Source: Psychrobacter cibarius
GTDB taxonomy: Bacteria; Pseudomonadota; Gammaproteobacteria; Pseudomonadales; Moraxellaceae
Assembly: GCA_030686115.1 (NCBI GenBank)
Contig: CP131612.1
Location: forward strand, 1,612,001-1,676,000
Reading direction: 5' to 3'
Length of the DNA: 64,000 bases
A program made the position numbers and the translations under genes. Position 1 is the first letter of the stretch. Each line of letters starts with the position of its first letter. Below the pieces are notes generated by a model, which saw only the letters and a program-made list of their open reading frames with translations, did not search any database and was not told where the DNA came from. Positions 8,391 to 18,134 of this stretch are shown here, one piece after another.

Positions 8391-9995
8391 ATGAAACTTT
8401 TTAACAGAATGGCAGGCATGATGATCGGCAACCGCGAAATGAAACAGGCTCGCTTGCCATCAAGTATTCATGACGCAAACCATCAATATGAGGCCATGAA
8501 CCAATTTGAGCTTGGCACGTACTACAACAAAGAAAAAATACCGCGCACCCGCCAGCAGATCTACACCATGTGGGAGATTATGCAAAAAGACCCGCAAATT
8601 GCAGAGGCATTAAGTTTGCACGCTACCGCCGCGCTGGGTGGCCACGAAACGACAGGGGATATGATCTTTATGACCCCGCATGATCGCATTAGAGGCAAAG
8701 GCCGCCGCGCCAAAGAGCTGCGCGATAAGGTAGAGCGCGAATCACGTCACATGACGGCAATTATCAACCGTCACATATTCGCATTGGCACGTCAGGCGAT
8801 CGGTTTTGGTGATAGCTATGCGCGTATCTATACCGACAAACGTGCTGGCGTGGTTGGCCTGATGAACAACCGACACACCGCGCCACCACTGATCATGCCG
8901 TTTGAGCAAGCAGGGGATACGATCGGCTTTCATGCGTTGGAAGAAGAAGACTATGAGCGCACGATTGCCAAGCTAACCCCTATGCAAATGCTACGAGTAA
9001 AAATGCCGCGCATTACCAACGTACCGCAAATGTCACGGCAAGTTTGGCAGGATGAAAAAACGCTGATTTATGACAATCGTTATGACAATCCTATCTTACC
9101 AAGTGAGGTTGGCGGCTCGTTCTTATACCCGATCGAGGAACCGTGGCAAGACGTAACCATTAGCCGCGCTGGACTCAATAACCAGCAGATTGCAGACAGC
9201 GTAAAGCAAGCCTTTTTAACGATCAACATGGAGGGGATGCCGCCGAAACAAGCTACGAAATATAGAGAAGGACTTACTAAAATGCTTGGTAACTATCGAG
9301 ACAAGGTAGAGGAGGCATTTAAAGGCGGCGAAGCATTGTACGGTACAAGCTATCATGTATTACCGCAATGGGGCGAAAAGCAGATATTGCAGTCAGTGGG
9401 GGATCTAACACAGCGTCAAGCGCCGCTTAACGAAGGTACGTTGATGATCAACCTAAGACGTTTGGCGGGTGGCCTTGGTATTGATTTGGCACTGATGGGT
9501 TGGGCTGACATGCTGGCGGGTGGCTTAGGTGATGGGGCGGCGTTCCATACGTCAGCACAGATTATGAATAGATCTATGCTCATCCGTCAGGCCGTTATTG
9601 ACGCGCTTAATCACTTAATGAGTATTCACTGGGGTATCAAGTACGGTGAGCACTTTGACTCTAAAGAGTATCCATGGCAATTCGATTTCTACAGTGATCA
9701 AAATGCGGCGGCCTCACAAGCGCTCAACAATAAGCAGAATCGCGCCAACACGACAACCATTCAGGTACAGGCTATACAGATGATCAAGGAGCTTGGCTTG
9801 GATAAAGAAACCGCACAATTAATATTAGAAGACGAAATGGGCTATGACATGGCCATGGCTGAGAAAATCGCTATCTCTATCACCACGCCGCCGCCAGCTG
9901 AGGGCGATCATATGATGATGCCCGATGGACAGTCGATGAACCCGCCACAAGACGACCCGCTACCTGATGAATTGGACTTTGACGATGAAGACTAA
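8391..9995 (+). CDS. Phage portal protein
   Basis: This 534-residue protein has the features of a portal: length near 500, an early segment TRQQIYTMWEIMQKDPQIAEALSLHATAAL, then GFGDSYARIY, which matches the usual hydrophobic helix and GDAF-like strand, a central wing and stem region, a segment GLGIDLALMGWADMLAGGLGDGAAF, and an acidic, Met- and Pro-rich C-terminus (DELDFDDED). It would form the dodecameric ring at the capsid vertex through which DNA is packaged and ejected. A ribosome site (AGGCGG) precedes ATG 8391. It is unusual that it lies inside a tail operon, between the spike and a tube-like gene, without terminase or capsid genes nearby. Confidence 0.75.
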   Translation: MKLFNRMAGMMIGNREMKQARLPSSIHDANHQYEAMNQFELGTYYNKEKIPRTRQQIYTMWEIMQKDPQIAEALSLHATAALGGHETTGDMIFMTPHDRIRGKGRRAKELRDKVERESRHMTAIINRHIFALARQAIGFGDSYARIYTDKRAGVVGLMNNRHTAPPLIMPFEQAGDTIGFHALEEEDYERTIAKLTPMQMLRVKMPRITNVPQMSRQVWQDEKTLIYDNRYDNPILPSEVGGSFLYPIEEPWQDVTISRAGLNNQQIADSVKQAFLTINMEGMPPKQATKYREGLTKMLGNYRDKVEEAFKGGEALYGTSYHVLPQWGEKQILQSVGDLTQRQAPLNEGTLMINLRRLAGGLGIDLALMGWADMLAGGLGDGAAFHTSAQIMNRSMLIRQAVIDALNHLMSIHWGIKYGEHFDSKEYPWQFDFYSDQNAAASQALNNKQNRANTTTIQVQAIQMIKELGLDKETAQLILEDEMGYDMAMAEKIAISITTPPPAEGDHMMMPDGQSMNPPQDDPLPDELDFDDED

Positions 9996-10584
9996 TATTT
10001 TTAGTGGTTTTGCCGCCGCTGCGACCGGCACAGCCAAAAACTACTTGCCTATGCAGGATATTAAAAAAATGTATGGCGAAGTTAGAGCGCATGAGATCTT
10101 ATTACAGTGCATGTATGTTGTGACGATCGAGGATATTTACGGTATTGGTGCTGGTATACCGTGGTTTACCGACAAAACATTAAGTTATCTTGTGACCGAG
10201 GCCGACTTGTCACTAGGCAGTGCTGATGCCGAGTCATTCTACGTTGGCGCGTTACCCGCCAGCTATTTAACGCAAAAGACCGCCGATGAAATGGACATGA
10301 CATTCATTGAAACCAGCACCGGCGCTATTTTTAGATCATTTAGGGCATGCTATGACTTGGCGTTCAATAAGGACGGCACGGTGCACGTACCAAGAGATTA
10401 TAGTTTTAAGCTAACCATTGGCTTGATTAACCATAAAAAACCGAATGACCCGCCAGCCGTCACACGATCTTGGATTGTTGCGGCCAAAAGCGGTCGCACT
10501 GAGGCAAGCGCCACTGGTAGAAGTGAGGTTGTCAAAGAAGCGATTACTTTTCAGAAGATCCGGCCGTTAATTTTCGAGCGTTAA
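9985..10584 (+). CDS. Tail-tube-like protein (paralogue 2)
   Basis: From ATG 9985, which overlaps the end of the portal gene by 11 nt, the protein has 199 residues; a frame from 9967 is longer but deeper inside the portal gene. It has TFIETSTGAI at about residue 107, matching TFIETESGVI in the product of 5650-6270, then a strand RSYKLTI-like stretch (DYSFKLTIGLIN). This supports a shared tube-type fold. Its place right after the portal suggests a neck, tail-terminator or tube protein. It is the last gene of operon B. There is no clear terminator before the restriction-modification gene. Confidence 0.5.
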   Translation: MKTNIFSGFAAAATGTAKNYLPMQDIKKMYGEVRAHEILLQCMYVVTIEDIYGIGAGIPWFTDKTLSYLVTEADLSLGSADAESFYVGALPASYLTQKTADEMDMTFIETSTGAIFRSFRACYDLAFNKDGTVHVPRDYSFKLTIGLINHKKPNDPPAVTRSWIVAAKSGRTEASATGRSEVVKEAITFQKIRPLIFER

Positions 10585-10880
10585 CTGAATTAAGATCATG
10601 AAACAAACTCTGTCATCACTGAATAGTTTTATCTTGTGGGTGCAGTATTCAAAATACCATTCAGCATGAATTTTCATCTAGTGTCTTAAAGGCTTAATCA
10701 GTGATAGAATCCTTATCAATAGTTTCTACTAAGTAAAGTACGGTTAATTATATTTTTAGTGATTGAGACAATAGTAAAAAATTATCAAAGTTTTTGATAA
10801 AAATTTCTAATGCCACGGAGCTACAAAGTTCTGTAGTGTATTGTGATACTCGCACAGTAATCTTGAGGGAATTAACAAGC
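10585..10880 (+). other. AT-rich control region before the restriction-modification gene
   Basis: About 296 bp with no gene. It is clearly richer in A and T than the phage genes on both sides. TTATCAAA and TTTGATAA form an inverted repeat at about 10782-10800, a possible operator. It lacks the GGAACAC late box. A TTG at 10794 could extend the next gene by 29 residues, but ATG 10881 with GAGGGA upstream is a better start. Confidence 0.55.
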
Positions 10881-13709
10881 ATGAGTTTAGATTATCAGCA
10901 TATCCGTGAGCAGCTACATCGTATTATCCATGACTATAAAGACGCTGAAGGATATGAGAGAGGTCAAAGTCAGAATTTTTGGACGCAGATATTCAATGCT
11001 TATGGTGTATCTGGTCAAGTACAGCTAAAAGCATTTGAACATCGTCTAAAAGATGATAAATCTCAAAAGTATGTTGATGCCTTTATTCCTAAACTGGTGA
11101 TGATTGAACAAAAAAGCCGTGGTATTGATCTTAATAAAGCTTATAACCAAGTCAGTAAATACTATGAACGACTAAGCGCAGCGGATAAGCCAAGATATAT
11201 CGTACTATCTAACTTTGATGAGCTATGGATATTTGATATTGAAAATCCTCTGAATATCAAAGAATATAAATGTCCGATTGCTGATCTGCCTAAAAATGCT
11301 GAATGGTTGGACTTCTTAGCGCCAAACGCTGCAATGGCGGAGATTGTTGAAGAAAACCCGATTAACCGTCAAGCAACCGAAATGGTTGCTAAGCTACATC
11401 AGGCGTTTATCTCAGATGGGGTTAATGCTGATGAATTGGCGTTATTCTTGACTCGTCTGATTTTTTGTTTCTTTGCCGATGACACCGGTATATTTGGACA
11501 AAAAAACCTGTTAGATGGGTTGCTCAAAAACGAGGCAAGAAGTGACGGTAGCAATCTCAACGAAGTGTTTACCACGCTTTTTGATACTTTAAACACTAAA
11601 GATCGCTCTAGTCGCTTACCAGAAAGTTATGCTGCCTTTGCTTATATCAACGGTGATCTGTTCTCGCAATCAATCCGCATCCCTTATTTTGATGAAAACC
11701 TCTATAACTTAGTCCTTCAGTGTAATAGCCTTGATTGGAGCGAGATCAGCCCTGCAATTTTTGGCTCAATGTTCCAAAGCGTACTCGATATAGATGACAC
11801 AGCTAATAGTGATGATAAGCGTCGTGAGTCTGGTGCTCATTACACCAGTGAAAAAAATATTTTAAAGGTCATCAACTCCTTGTTCTTGCAAGAACTGCGT
11901 GATGAGTTTTCAAAGTGTGCTAAGGACACGCCAAGAGCATTAAAACTGTATGAAAAATTGCCTACATTAAAATTCTTCGATCCTGCTTGTGGTTGTGGCA
12001 ATTTCCTAATCATTGCTTACCGTGAGTTACGCCTGCTAGAAAATCAGCTAATCTCACAAATCTATGGAGATGAACAAAGAGGTCTGCTTGATATTAGCAG
12101 TATGTGTCAAGTCACAGTTGATCAGTTCTATGGTATCGAGATTGAACCACACGCGGCTCATATCGCAAGGGTCGCTATGTGGATCACCGATCATCAACTG
12201 AACCAAGCCACTGCTGAGCGTTTTGGTACTACACGCCCTACAACGCCTATTGTGTACAGTCCACACATTACAGAGGGTAATGCCCTACAAATTGACTGGG
12301 AGGACGTTTTAGCAGCCAATGAGTGCGATTTTGTGATGGGCAATCCGCCTTTCATTGGTTATACCTATCAAAGTAAAGAACAAAAAGCAGACTTGGCTCA
12401 TGCTGCTAATAGTATAAAAAAGTATAAATCATTAGATTATGTGGCAGGGTGGTACATCAAAGCCATGCACTATATGCAGTCAGTAACTAAGCCAAAACAC
12501 CAAGTCGAAACAGCTTTTGTGTCCACTAATTCTATCGTGCAAGGTGAGCATGTAGCCATATTATGGCAATACCTACTTAAAGACTGTGGCGGATATATAA
12601 ATTTTGCACACCATACTTTTAAATGGTCAAATGAGGGTAAGGGTGTAGCAGCTGTACATTGCATCATCGTTGGTTATGGTACGAAAGAAAGTAAAGAAAA
12701 GATCATTTTTAGCTACGATGATATCAATGGTGAACCCAAACCTAACAAAGCAAAGCTAATTAACGGCTATTTAATTGATTCTCCACTTATCTTTTTTGAC
12801 AGAACGAATAAGCAAATCTCCAATCAAACGTTAATGTCTAAAGGTAGTCAGCCGACAGATGGTGGCAATCTACTTCTTTCTAATAAAGAATATCAAGAGC
12901 TAATAAAAGAAGAGCCAATAACAGAAAAATACTTACGCCCATTTATAGGATCACAAGAGTTTTTAAGTAGTGTTAAGCGCTGGTGTTTGTGGTTTGATAG
13001 TTGTAATGCATTAGAGCTAAATAATGATTTGGCCAAAATGCCAACAGTCATGCAACGTCTTAAAAATGTGAAAGATATGCGTGAGCAAAGTAGCAAAGTA
13101 GCAACTCAAAAGCTAGCTGCTACACCGCACTTATTCACTGAGATTCGTCAACCGGAAAGTGAAAATTATTTACTTATCCCAAGAGTGTCATCTGAAAATA
13201 GAAAGTATATACCTATCGGATTCATAAGTAATAAGACGGTGTGTAGTGATGCAGTGTTTAGCTTATCTGATGCTACTCTTTATCATTTCGGCATGTTATC
13301 TAGCAATATGCACAACTCCTTCATGCGTCTAGTAGCAGGACGGCTAAAGAGCGATTATCGCTATTCAAACAGTATTGTTTATAATAACTTCCTATTCCCT
13401 TTTGATGCTAAGTGTGAAGATGATAAAACATTAAAAGCGAAAAAATCTATTGAATTAGCTGCTCAAACCGTTTTAGATGCTCGTAAGCACTACCAAGTCA
13501 ATTTAGATAATTGTTATTATCATATAGCAGGTAAGATTGCGCCAACTCTTGCTAATCTTTATAACACTTATATGATTGATCCTTACCCTGAGCTAACCAA
13601 AGCCCATGCTGCGCTTGACAAAGCCGTAGATAAAGCTTACGGCTACAAGGGTAAGGGTGACGATGCGAGTCGTGTAGAATTTTTGCTGAAGCGTATTGCA
13701 CAAAGCTAG
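10881..13709 (+). CDS. Type IIL (MmeI-like) restriction-modification enzyme
   Basis: A single 942-residue protein that would both cut and methylate DNA. Near the N-terminus D66, nine residues, then E76-Q-K78 gives the D-X9-EXK nuclease motif of MmeI. A helical linker follows (about 100-330), then the gamma-class N6-adenine methyltransferase core with motif I FDPACGCGNF at about 366-375 (S-adenosylmethionine binding) and motif IV NPPF at 488-491 (catalytic), and a C-terminal target-recognition region (about 620-880) with a helical end. MmeI has 919 residues, so this is full length. Enzymes of this family mark only one strand and need no separate partner gene. It stands alone, has its own terminator and no late-type promoter, and is more AT-rich than its neighbours, as expected of a cargo gene. 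Confidence 0.88.
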   Translation: MSLDYQHIREQLHRIIHDYKDAEGYERGQSQNFWTQIFNAYGVSGQVQLKAFEHRLKDDKSQKYVDAFIPKLVMIEQKSRGIDLNKAYNQVSKYYERLSAADKPRYIVLSNFDELWIFDIENPLNIKEYKCPIADLPKNAEWLDFLAPNAAMAEIVEENPINRQATEMVAKLHQAFISDGVNADELALFLTRLIFCFFADDTGIFGQKNLLDGLLKNEARSDGSNLNEVFTTLFDTLNTKDRSSRLPESYAAFAYINGDLFSQSIRIPYFDENLYNLVLQCNSLDWSEISPAIFGSMFQSVLDIDDTANSDDKRRESGAHYTSEKNILKVINSLFLQELRDEFSKCAKDTPRALKLYEKLPTLKFFDPACGCGNFLIIAYRELRLLENQLISQIYGDEQRGLLDISSMCQVTVDQFYGIEIEPHAAHIARVAMWITDHQLNQATAERFGTTRPTTPIVYSPHITEGNALQIDWEDVLAANECDFVMGNPPFIGYTYQSKEQKADLAHAANSIKKYKSLDYVAGWYIKAMHYMQSVTKPKHQVETAFVSTNSIVQGEHVAILWQYLLKDCGGYINFAHHTFKWSNEGKGVAAVHCIIVGYGTKESKEKIIFSYDDINGEPKPNKAKLINGYLIDSPLIFFDRTNKQISNQTLMSKGSQPTDGGNLLLSNKEYQELIKEEPITEKYLRPFIGSQEFLSSVKRWCLWFDSCNALELNNDLAKMPTVMQRLKNVKDMREQSSKVATQKLAATPHLFTEIRQPESENYLLIPRVSSENRKYIPIGFISNKTVCSDAVFSLSDATLYHFGMLSSNMHNSFMRLVAGRLKSDYRYSNSIVYNNFLFPFDAKCEDDKTLKAKKSIELAAQTVLDARKHYQVNLDNCYYHIAGKIAPTLANLYNTYMIDPYPELTKAHAALDKAVDKAYGYKGKGDDASRVEFLLKRIAQS

Positions 13710-13759
13710 GAAGAAAAAACTTGTATCAGCAAAATAGTTAAAGATATGACCTAATAAAG

Positions 13760-13787
13760 AACCCACCTTAAACGGTGGGTTTTTTTA
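13760..13787 (+). terminator. Terminator of the restriction-modification gene
   Basis: AACCCACC and GGTGGGTT form a perfect 8-bp stem with a 6-nt loop, followed by seven T residues. It isolates the cargo gene from late promoter C just downstream. Confidence 0.92.
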
Positions 13788-13801
13788 TGCTATCGCGCCA
13801 C

Positions 13802-13841
13802 GGAACACCCCTAAACCGCCTACCTCAAAACTTGTCAAAAT
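13802..13841 (+). promoter_or_regulatory. Putative phage late promoter C (GGAACAC-N27-CAAAAT)
   Basis: GGAACAC is at 13802-13808 and CAAAAT at 13836-13841, with 27 nt between. The region is very similar to promoter B. ATG 13878 lies 36 nt downstream. It drives the DarA/DdrB-like polyvalent gene and probably the tail and lysis genes after it. Confidence 0.75.
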
Positions 13842-13877
13842 AACCGTATCTTATTAATTATTTATAGGTACGGCGAC

Positions 13878-16800
13878 ATGGCATACACCACACAGAATAA
13901 AGCTCATAGCAATCACCATACAACCAAGCCTGATGGCTCATCTTTCAGTCAGTACAGCCGTTATGAGGTTGGCCGCATTACTGGCCGTCATCGTGAAATG
14001 CTGGCCGTATTAGCGGACAGTACAGGTTTTGACAGCTTGGGTTTTAATAGCAGCGTTGGCAGTGTCGATGATAGCTGGCACGTTGTGAACGTTTTTGACT
14101 CATTAAATAATTATATCGACAGCATGGCCATTGGCGGCGCGATGGACGGCAACCACGCCTTACAAGTCGCCAAGTCGCAGCTAGACAGCTTGGGTGGCAC
14201 TACTTGCCAGCTAATCACCAACAACGCTATGCAGTTTGACGGTATGAATCAAGACCACGCTTGGTCGATTGATGCCATTAACAAGCTGATGGATAACCCC
14301 TCGCAGAATAAGAGCTACCTACCAGTAATCACCGCGCCTGAATTGGTCGTTGAAGCTGAGCGCGTCACGTTTGATAGCGTCCAGTGGGATAGCAACAACA
14401 ACCTAATAAGCCATGGCGGTAAAGACAGCCGCTTGTACTTAGATCTCACCCGCGCTGATAGCCGCAACGAACTTATTACAGAGTTTGATTTAGTAGATGC
14501 ACTATTTGCCATGGACGCACAGGAAGTGGGTTTTGATGCGCTAATGGACACAAAGAGTCGCTTACCATTATTAAGCGATCGTTTGTTCAAGGCGCTTAGT
14601 CAAGCAAGTAGCGAAAGTCTATCTGTGACCAACGTCACGCCAACTAAAGAATTTAAGCGCCAAGGCGTTATTAACATCGCGTTTGTCTTTGATTTATCGG
14701 ACGGCCAAAAGCTGTCTATTTGGTTCCATAAACCGTTGGAGTCCTCATCAAAACTGCTACCAAGTGACTATATGGTGTCGTGGAAGTGGATGTTGAATAA
14801 GCGCGATGTAACCGCCGCCCTATCACCAAAACACGGCGATAACGTGCAGTTAAAAACGGTAGCACGCCGCATTATGCGTTTGGCCGCTAAGAACTCTAAA
14901 CGCTTTAAAGCCGCGCAAGCACGCCAAGCCAAGGTTGAGCAAGAGCTATTGGACGCAGAACAGACGGTCGCTGATAGAAAGTCTACGATCAGCATGTTAG
15001 ATATCGACATTATGGATTTAAACAAAAAAATCGATATGGCATTGCAATCGCGTAAGGACGAAAGCGAGAAAGCGCCTGAGCCTGAGAAGCCAAAGGGCGG
15101 CGCTTTCTCAGAGGGTGACGCGGTGATATGGATGGGTGAGTACGGCGAGATCAGCCGTGGCACGTTCAAAAGTTATTCAGCTGACGGAACTATGGGAACC
15201 TTTATTGATGAAGGTGGCCAAATGAACGCACCAGTAAGTCAACTTATTTTTAATCCTGACGTACAGCTTACGGATGAGCAGATCGCAGCCCAAAGCGAGG
15301 CCAATAAGTACAACGAAATGGAAGGTATTATCAGTAGCTTGTCTAAATCTAGCAAGCGTTTTAAAGAATGGGATATGACCATAGAGTCTGTTCAAGCGCT
15401 ACCTAAAGAGCAGTTTTTTAGACTGGCTGATGCACTGGCAGCGGCCAAAATGCCAGCTTACGAGCAGCTATTAATTGCTTATCGCGTAGGTAAGCAGGAT
15501 TTGATCGGCATAGCTCAATCAATCATGGATAACGAGAAATCAGCTGGCCAAACAACCATTGAGATCACTAAGCGCCGCGAGCGTTTGGCGCAAATATTAA
15601 ACACCGAGTTAACGCTGGTGGGATCAAAAAAAGATACTGGCAGTAATGAGGACGCGACAGTCTCTATCACAGGTCAAGAGATAGACGTGAGCGAGGGCGT
15701 GGACTTCAAAACCGCCAAAAACAATGCAATGGCTTATTTTGATGAAAACCTAAAAGACAAGGTGGTTTTTTGCCAAGCGATTGATAGCGATGTGGCCTTG
15801 AAGCGCCGTGGTGGTAAGCATATTGCAAAAGCAAATCATACATTCCGCGATAAATTACAGCTGGTTGCCGCGATTCCTGAAATGATCAAAAAAGGTAAGT
15901 ATCACAGCTACACCGAAGCGTACAAAGACAAAGCCCCGAATATATATGGTTACTATGTTTTGACGGTATCGGTAGAAGTCGATGGTATCGCTAGAGATGC
16001 AAGAGTGGTACTTGAGAAAACAGATAAAGGCGAAGCGCTTTATGATATTGGAATAAACAAAAAAGAAGCCTTGGCAGCTCTAGGGGATGCTGTCTCAAAC
16101 GAATCGTTTGATCGGCTCTCCGATCCCAGCCATTACCAAGGCTTAAATAAATCTTACCAAGATGATCATGAAAATGTCAATCAGTTTGACAAATTATCAA
16201 CAAATAATGCAGCAGCTAGCGATCTTATATTAAATATTTTCTTTGATGAAGATTTAGACCTTGCCAGCGACACTACCACGGATGACAAAGTAACCAAAGG
16301 CAGCGTCAACGAGTCAACGACAGTTAAAGGCACTAAGATCAGCAGTAATTTTGCGCTAGTAGAAGCAAAAAAACTCATCGTATCTCATGACGCAGCGGGT
16401 GTCGCCAATCCTGATTTTCCACAAGCACTACAGCCGCGTGATCGTAGCGATAAAAAATCCGTTGAGGCGATCAAGGCTAATGCTAAAAAACTTCAACCCG
16501 AAAAACTAGGCCAAACAGACCGAGTGGGGAACGGTGCGCCTATCGTGGGCGATGACTTAATTGTTGAAAGCGGCAACGGTAGAGCTATGGCCGTAAAGCT
16601 GGCATACGATAATGGCGATGCCGAAAACTACCGCGCATGGCTTATTGAAAATGCTGATGAGTTTGGGTTTAGTGCTGAACAGGTCGAAAATTACAAGCAG
16701 CCAGTGCTAGTAAGGGTTCGCACTACCGCTATAGATAGAATGGATTTTGCTATTGAGGCAAATCAAGACGGTTATCCGCAGTATTTTGACAATGAAGAAA

Positions 16801-18134
16801 GCGGCGATGGAGTAGAAAAAACCGTTTCGGTCTATGTCAACAGCCGTGGCCGCGTACTGGCCACCGTAACCGAACAGGCTGGCAAGTACCATGTGAAAGG
16901 CGAGAACTTTAGCGGCGGTAATTATCCTGACGATGCCAGTGTTTTAAAACAGCTTGAAGTAGTCAAAGCAAGCAATCCATCTATGAAGCTAAAAGAGGGT
17001 AAAGAGTTTTTTAGCGCCGATGATACTGGCAAGAGCTACCCGCCAATCGAGCGCGGCGAAAACGGTACTTATATCGCTTACATGAACAGTAAGAAAAAAG
17101 ACAGCTGGCTGGCCATCCCCAACTCAGACGGTAGATTCACTGTTTACGCTGACAACGCACAAACCCGCGCTTATAGAAATAGCACGCCAAAAATATTTAA
17201 CAACCTCGATGAATTGCTAGCCGCATACCCCGCGTTTAAAGGCATTAAAGAGCTTTTTGCCGCAGATCAAGCCAGCGATGATGACGAGTATGAAGATATC
17301 GATAGCAGCGAATACCCGCAAATGTTCCTAGACCGCAATAAGGACAAGCTAAATATTTTAGGTATTGGCGATGACGACATTCATGTCGGACTTGAAGACG
17401 ACTACGAAAACAAATCGGATTATAACGATCTATACCACATTGATAGCGGCCTTTTTGCACGCCAAACGCTTAATTTTGCCGATGCCGTTTGTAAGACCGT
17501 GGACGCGGCGATCTCGCTTGGCGCTGATGCTGTGGTCGGTGACTTTACCGCTACCGCTTACCAAGACTCAATGTTTGACGGCCTAGACAGCAAATCTAAC
17601 CCAACTTACGGTATCACCGTTCAGATCACAAAGGGCGGCGTTTACTTGCGTGCTGATATCGATGCGTATGGCGAATGCAAGATATTAAAAGGTGCTAGCG
17701 GTACCGAGATTATTACTACGATCAAGCACGTATTCACCGACAACATCAACGAATATCAATCAGCGTTGATAGACGCGCTAGACGTACAGGTAGATGAAGA
17801 TATGAGAACAACAGACACGTATGATGCGCCCAAACCATCCGTACCAGCGATAGATCAAGAACCAAAGCCAATCACAGTACCGGTAGAGGAGCCAGTGGTA
17901 GAAACTACGTTCACCGAGAGCGCCTACGCCAAGCGTATTAACGAGATCGAGCAACAAATGAGCACCGCCGACTTTGACCCCACGGCAGTTGATACTGACG
18001 AGCTCATCGACTTGGTAGATCAGGTTGAGGACGATGCCGAGCTTACCGCCAAGCTAGAAGCTATCAGCGTGACCTTGCAGCAAAAAACGATTGCTGTCAG
18101 CTTAAGAGCTCTTACCGACATGGCTGGCGCGTAA
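13878..18134 (+). CDS. DarA/DdrB-like polyvalent protein (probable virion anti-restriction protein)
   Basis: 1418 residues with several modules. Around residues 250-340 a segment with FDLSDGQKLSIWFHKP, then SWKWMLNKRDVTAA and ARRIMRLAAKN, resembles the N-terminal domain of P1 DarA (defence against restriction). A coiled coil follows (about 340-395). Residues about 595-720 (ISITGQEIDVSEG onward, with DKVVFCQAIDSD) resemble LPD3 or Barnase/EndoU-like polyvalent modules. Residues about 845-970 (LQPRDRSDKKSVEAI, NGAPIVGDDLIVESGNGR, PVLVRVRTTAID) match the DdrB-type ParB-like domain closely. In P1, Dar and Ddr proteins travel in the head and protect entering DNA from type I restriction. Location under a late promoter fits packaging. 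Which host system is countered is unknown. Confidence 0.82.
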   Translation: MAYTTQNKAHSNHHTTKPDGSSFSQYSRYEVGRITGRHREMLAVLADSTGFDSLGFNSSVGSVDDSWHVVNVFDSLNNYIDSMAIGGAMDGNHALQVAKSQLDSLGGTTCQLITNNAMQFDGMNQDHAWSIDAINKLMDNPSQNKSYLPVITAPELVVEAERVTFDSVQWDSNNNLISHGGKDSRLYLDLTRADSRNELITEFDLVDALFAMDAQEVGFDALMDTKSRLPLLSDRLFKALSQASSESLSVTNVTPTKEFKRQGVINIAFVFDLSDGQKLSIWFHKPLESSSKLLPSDYMVSWKWMLNKRDVTAALSPKHGDNVQLKTVARRIMRLAAKNSKRFKAAQARQAKVEQELLDAEQTVADRKSTISMLDIDIMDLNKKIDMALQSRKDESEKAPEPEKPKGGAFSEGDAVIWMGEYGEISRGTFKSYSADGTMGTFIDEGGQMNAPVSQLIFNPDVQLTDEQIAAQSEANKYNEMEGIISSLSKSSKRFKEWDMTIESVQALPKEQFFRLADALAAAKMPAYEQLLIAYRVGKQDLIGIAQSIMDNEKSAGQTTIEITKRRERLAQILNTELTLVGSKKDTGSNEDATVSITGQEIDVSEGVDFKTAKNNAMAYFDENLKDKVVFCQAIDSDVALKRRGGKHIAKANHTFRDKLQLVAAIPEMIKKGKYHSYTEAYKDKAPNIYGYYVLTVSVEVDGIARDARVVLEKTDKGEALYDIGINKKEALAALGDAVSNESFDRLSDPSHYQGLNKSYQDDHENVNQFDKLSTNNAAASDLILNIFFDEDLDLASDTTTDDKVTKGSVNESTTVKGTKISSNFALVEAKKLIVSHDAAGVANPDFPQALQPRDRSDKKSVEAIKANAKKLQPEKLGQTDRVGNGAPIVGDDLIVESGNGRAMAVKLAYDNGDAENYRAWLIENADEFGFSAEQVENYKQPVLVRVRTTAIDRMDFAIEANQDGYPQYFDNEESGDGVEKTVSVYVNSRGRVLATVTEQAGKYHVKGENFSGGNYPDDASVLKQLEVVKASNPSMKLKEGKEFFSADDTGKSYPPIERGENGTYIAYMNSKKKDSWLAIPNSDGRFTVYADNAQTRAYRNSTPKIFNNLDELLAAYPAFKGIKELFAADQASDDDEYEDIDSSEYPQMFLDRNKDKLNILGIGDDDIHVGLEDDYENKSDYNDLYHIDSGLFARQTLNFADAVCKTVDAAISLGADAVVGDFTATAYQDSMFDGLDSKSNPTYGITVQITKGGVYLRADIDAYGECKILKGASGTEIITTIKHVFTDNINEYQSALIDALDVQVDEDMRTTDTYDAPKPSVPAIDQEPKPITVPVEEPVVETTFTESAYAKRINEIEQQMSTADFDPTAVDTDELIDLVDQVEDDAELTAKLEAISVTLQQKTIAVSLRALTDMAGA

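Noticed and set aside
10794..10880. TTG start for the restriction-modification gene giving 29 extra residues
   Set aside because: ATG 10881 has a better ribosome site, and with it the D-X9-EXK motif lies at residues 66-78, close to its place in MmeI.
13878..18134. Tape-measure protein, suggested by its length in a tail region
   Set aside because: The DdrB-type ParB domain and DarA-like segment, the lack of long helical repeats and of hydrophobic segments do not fit a tape measure.
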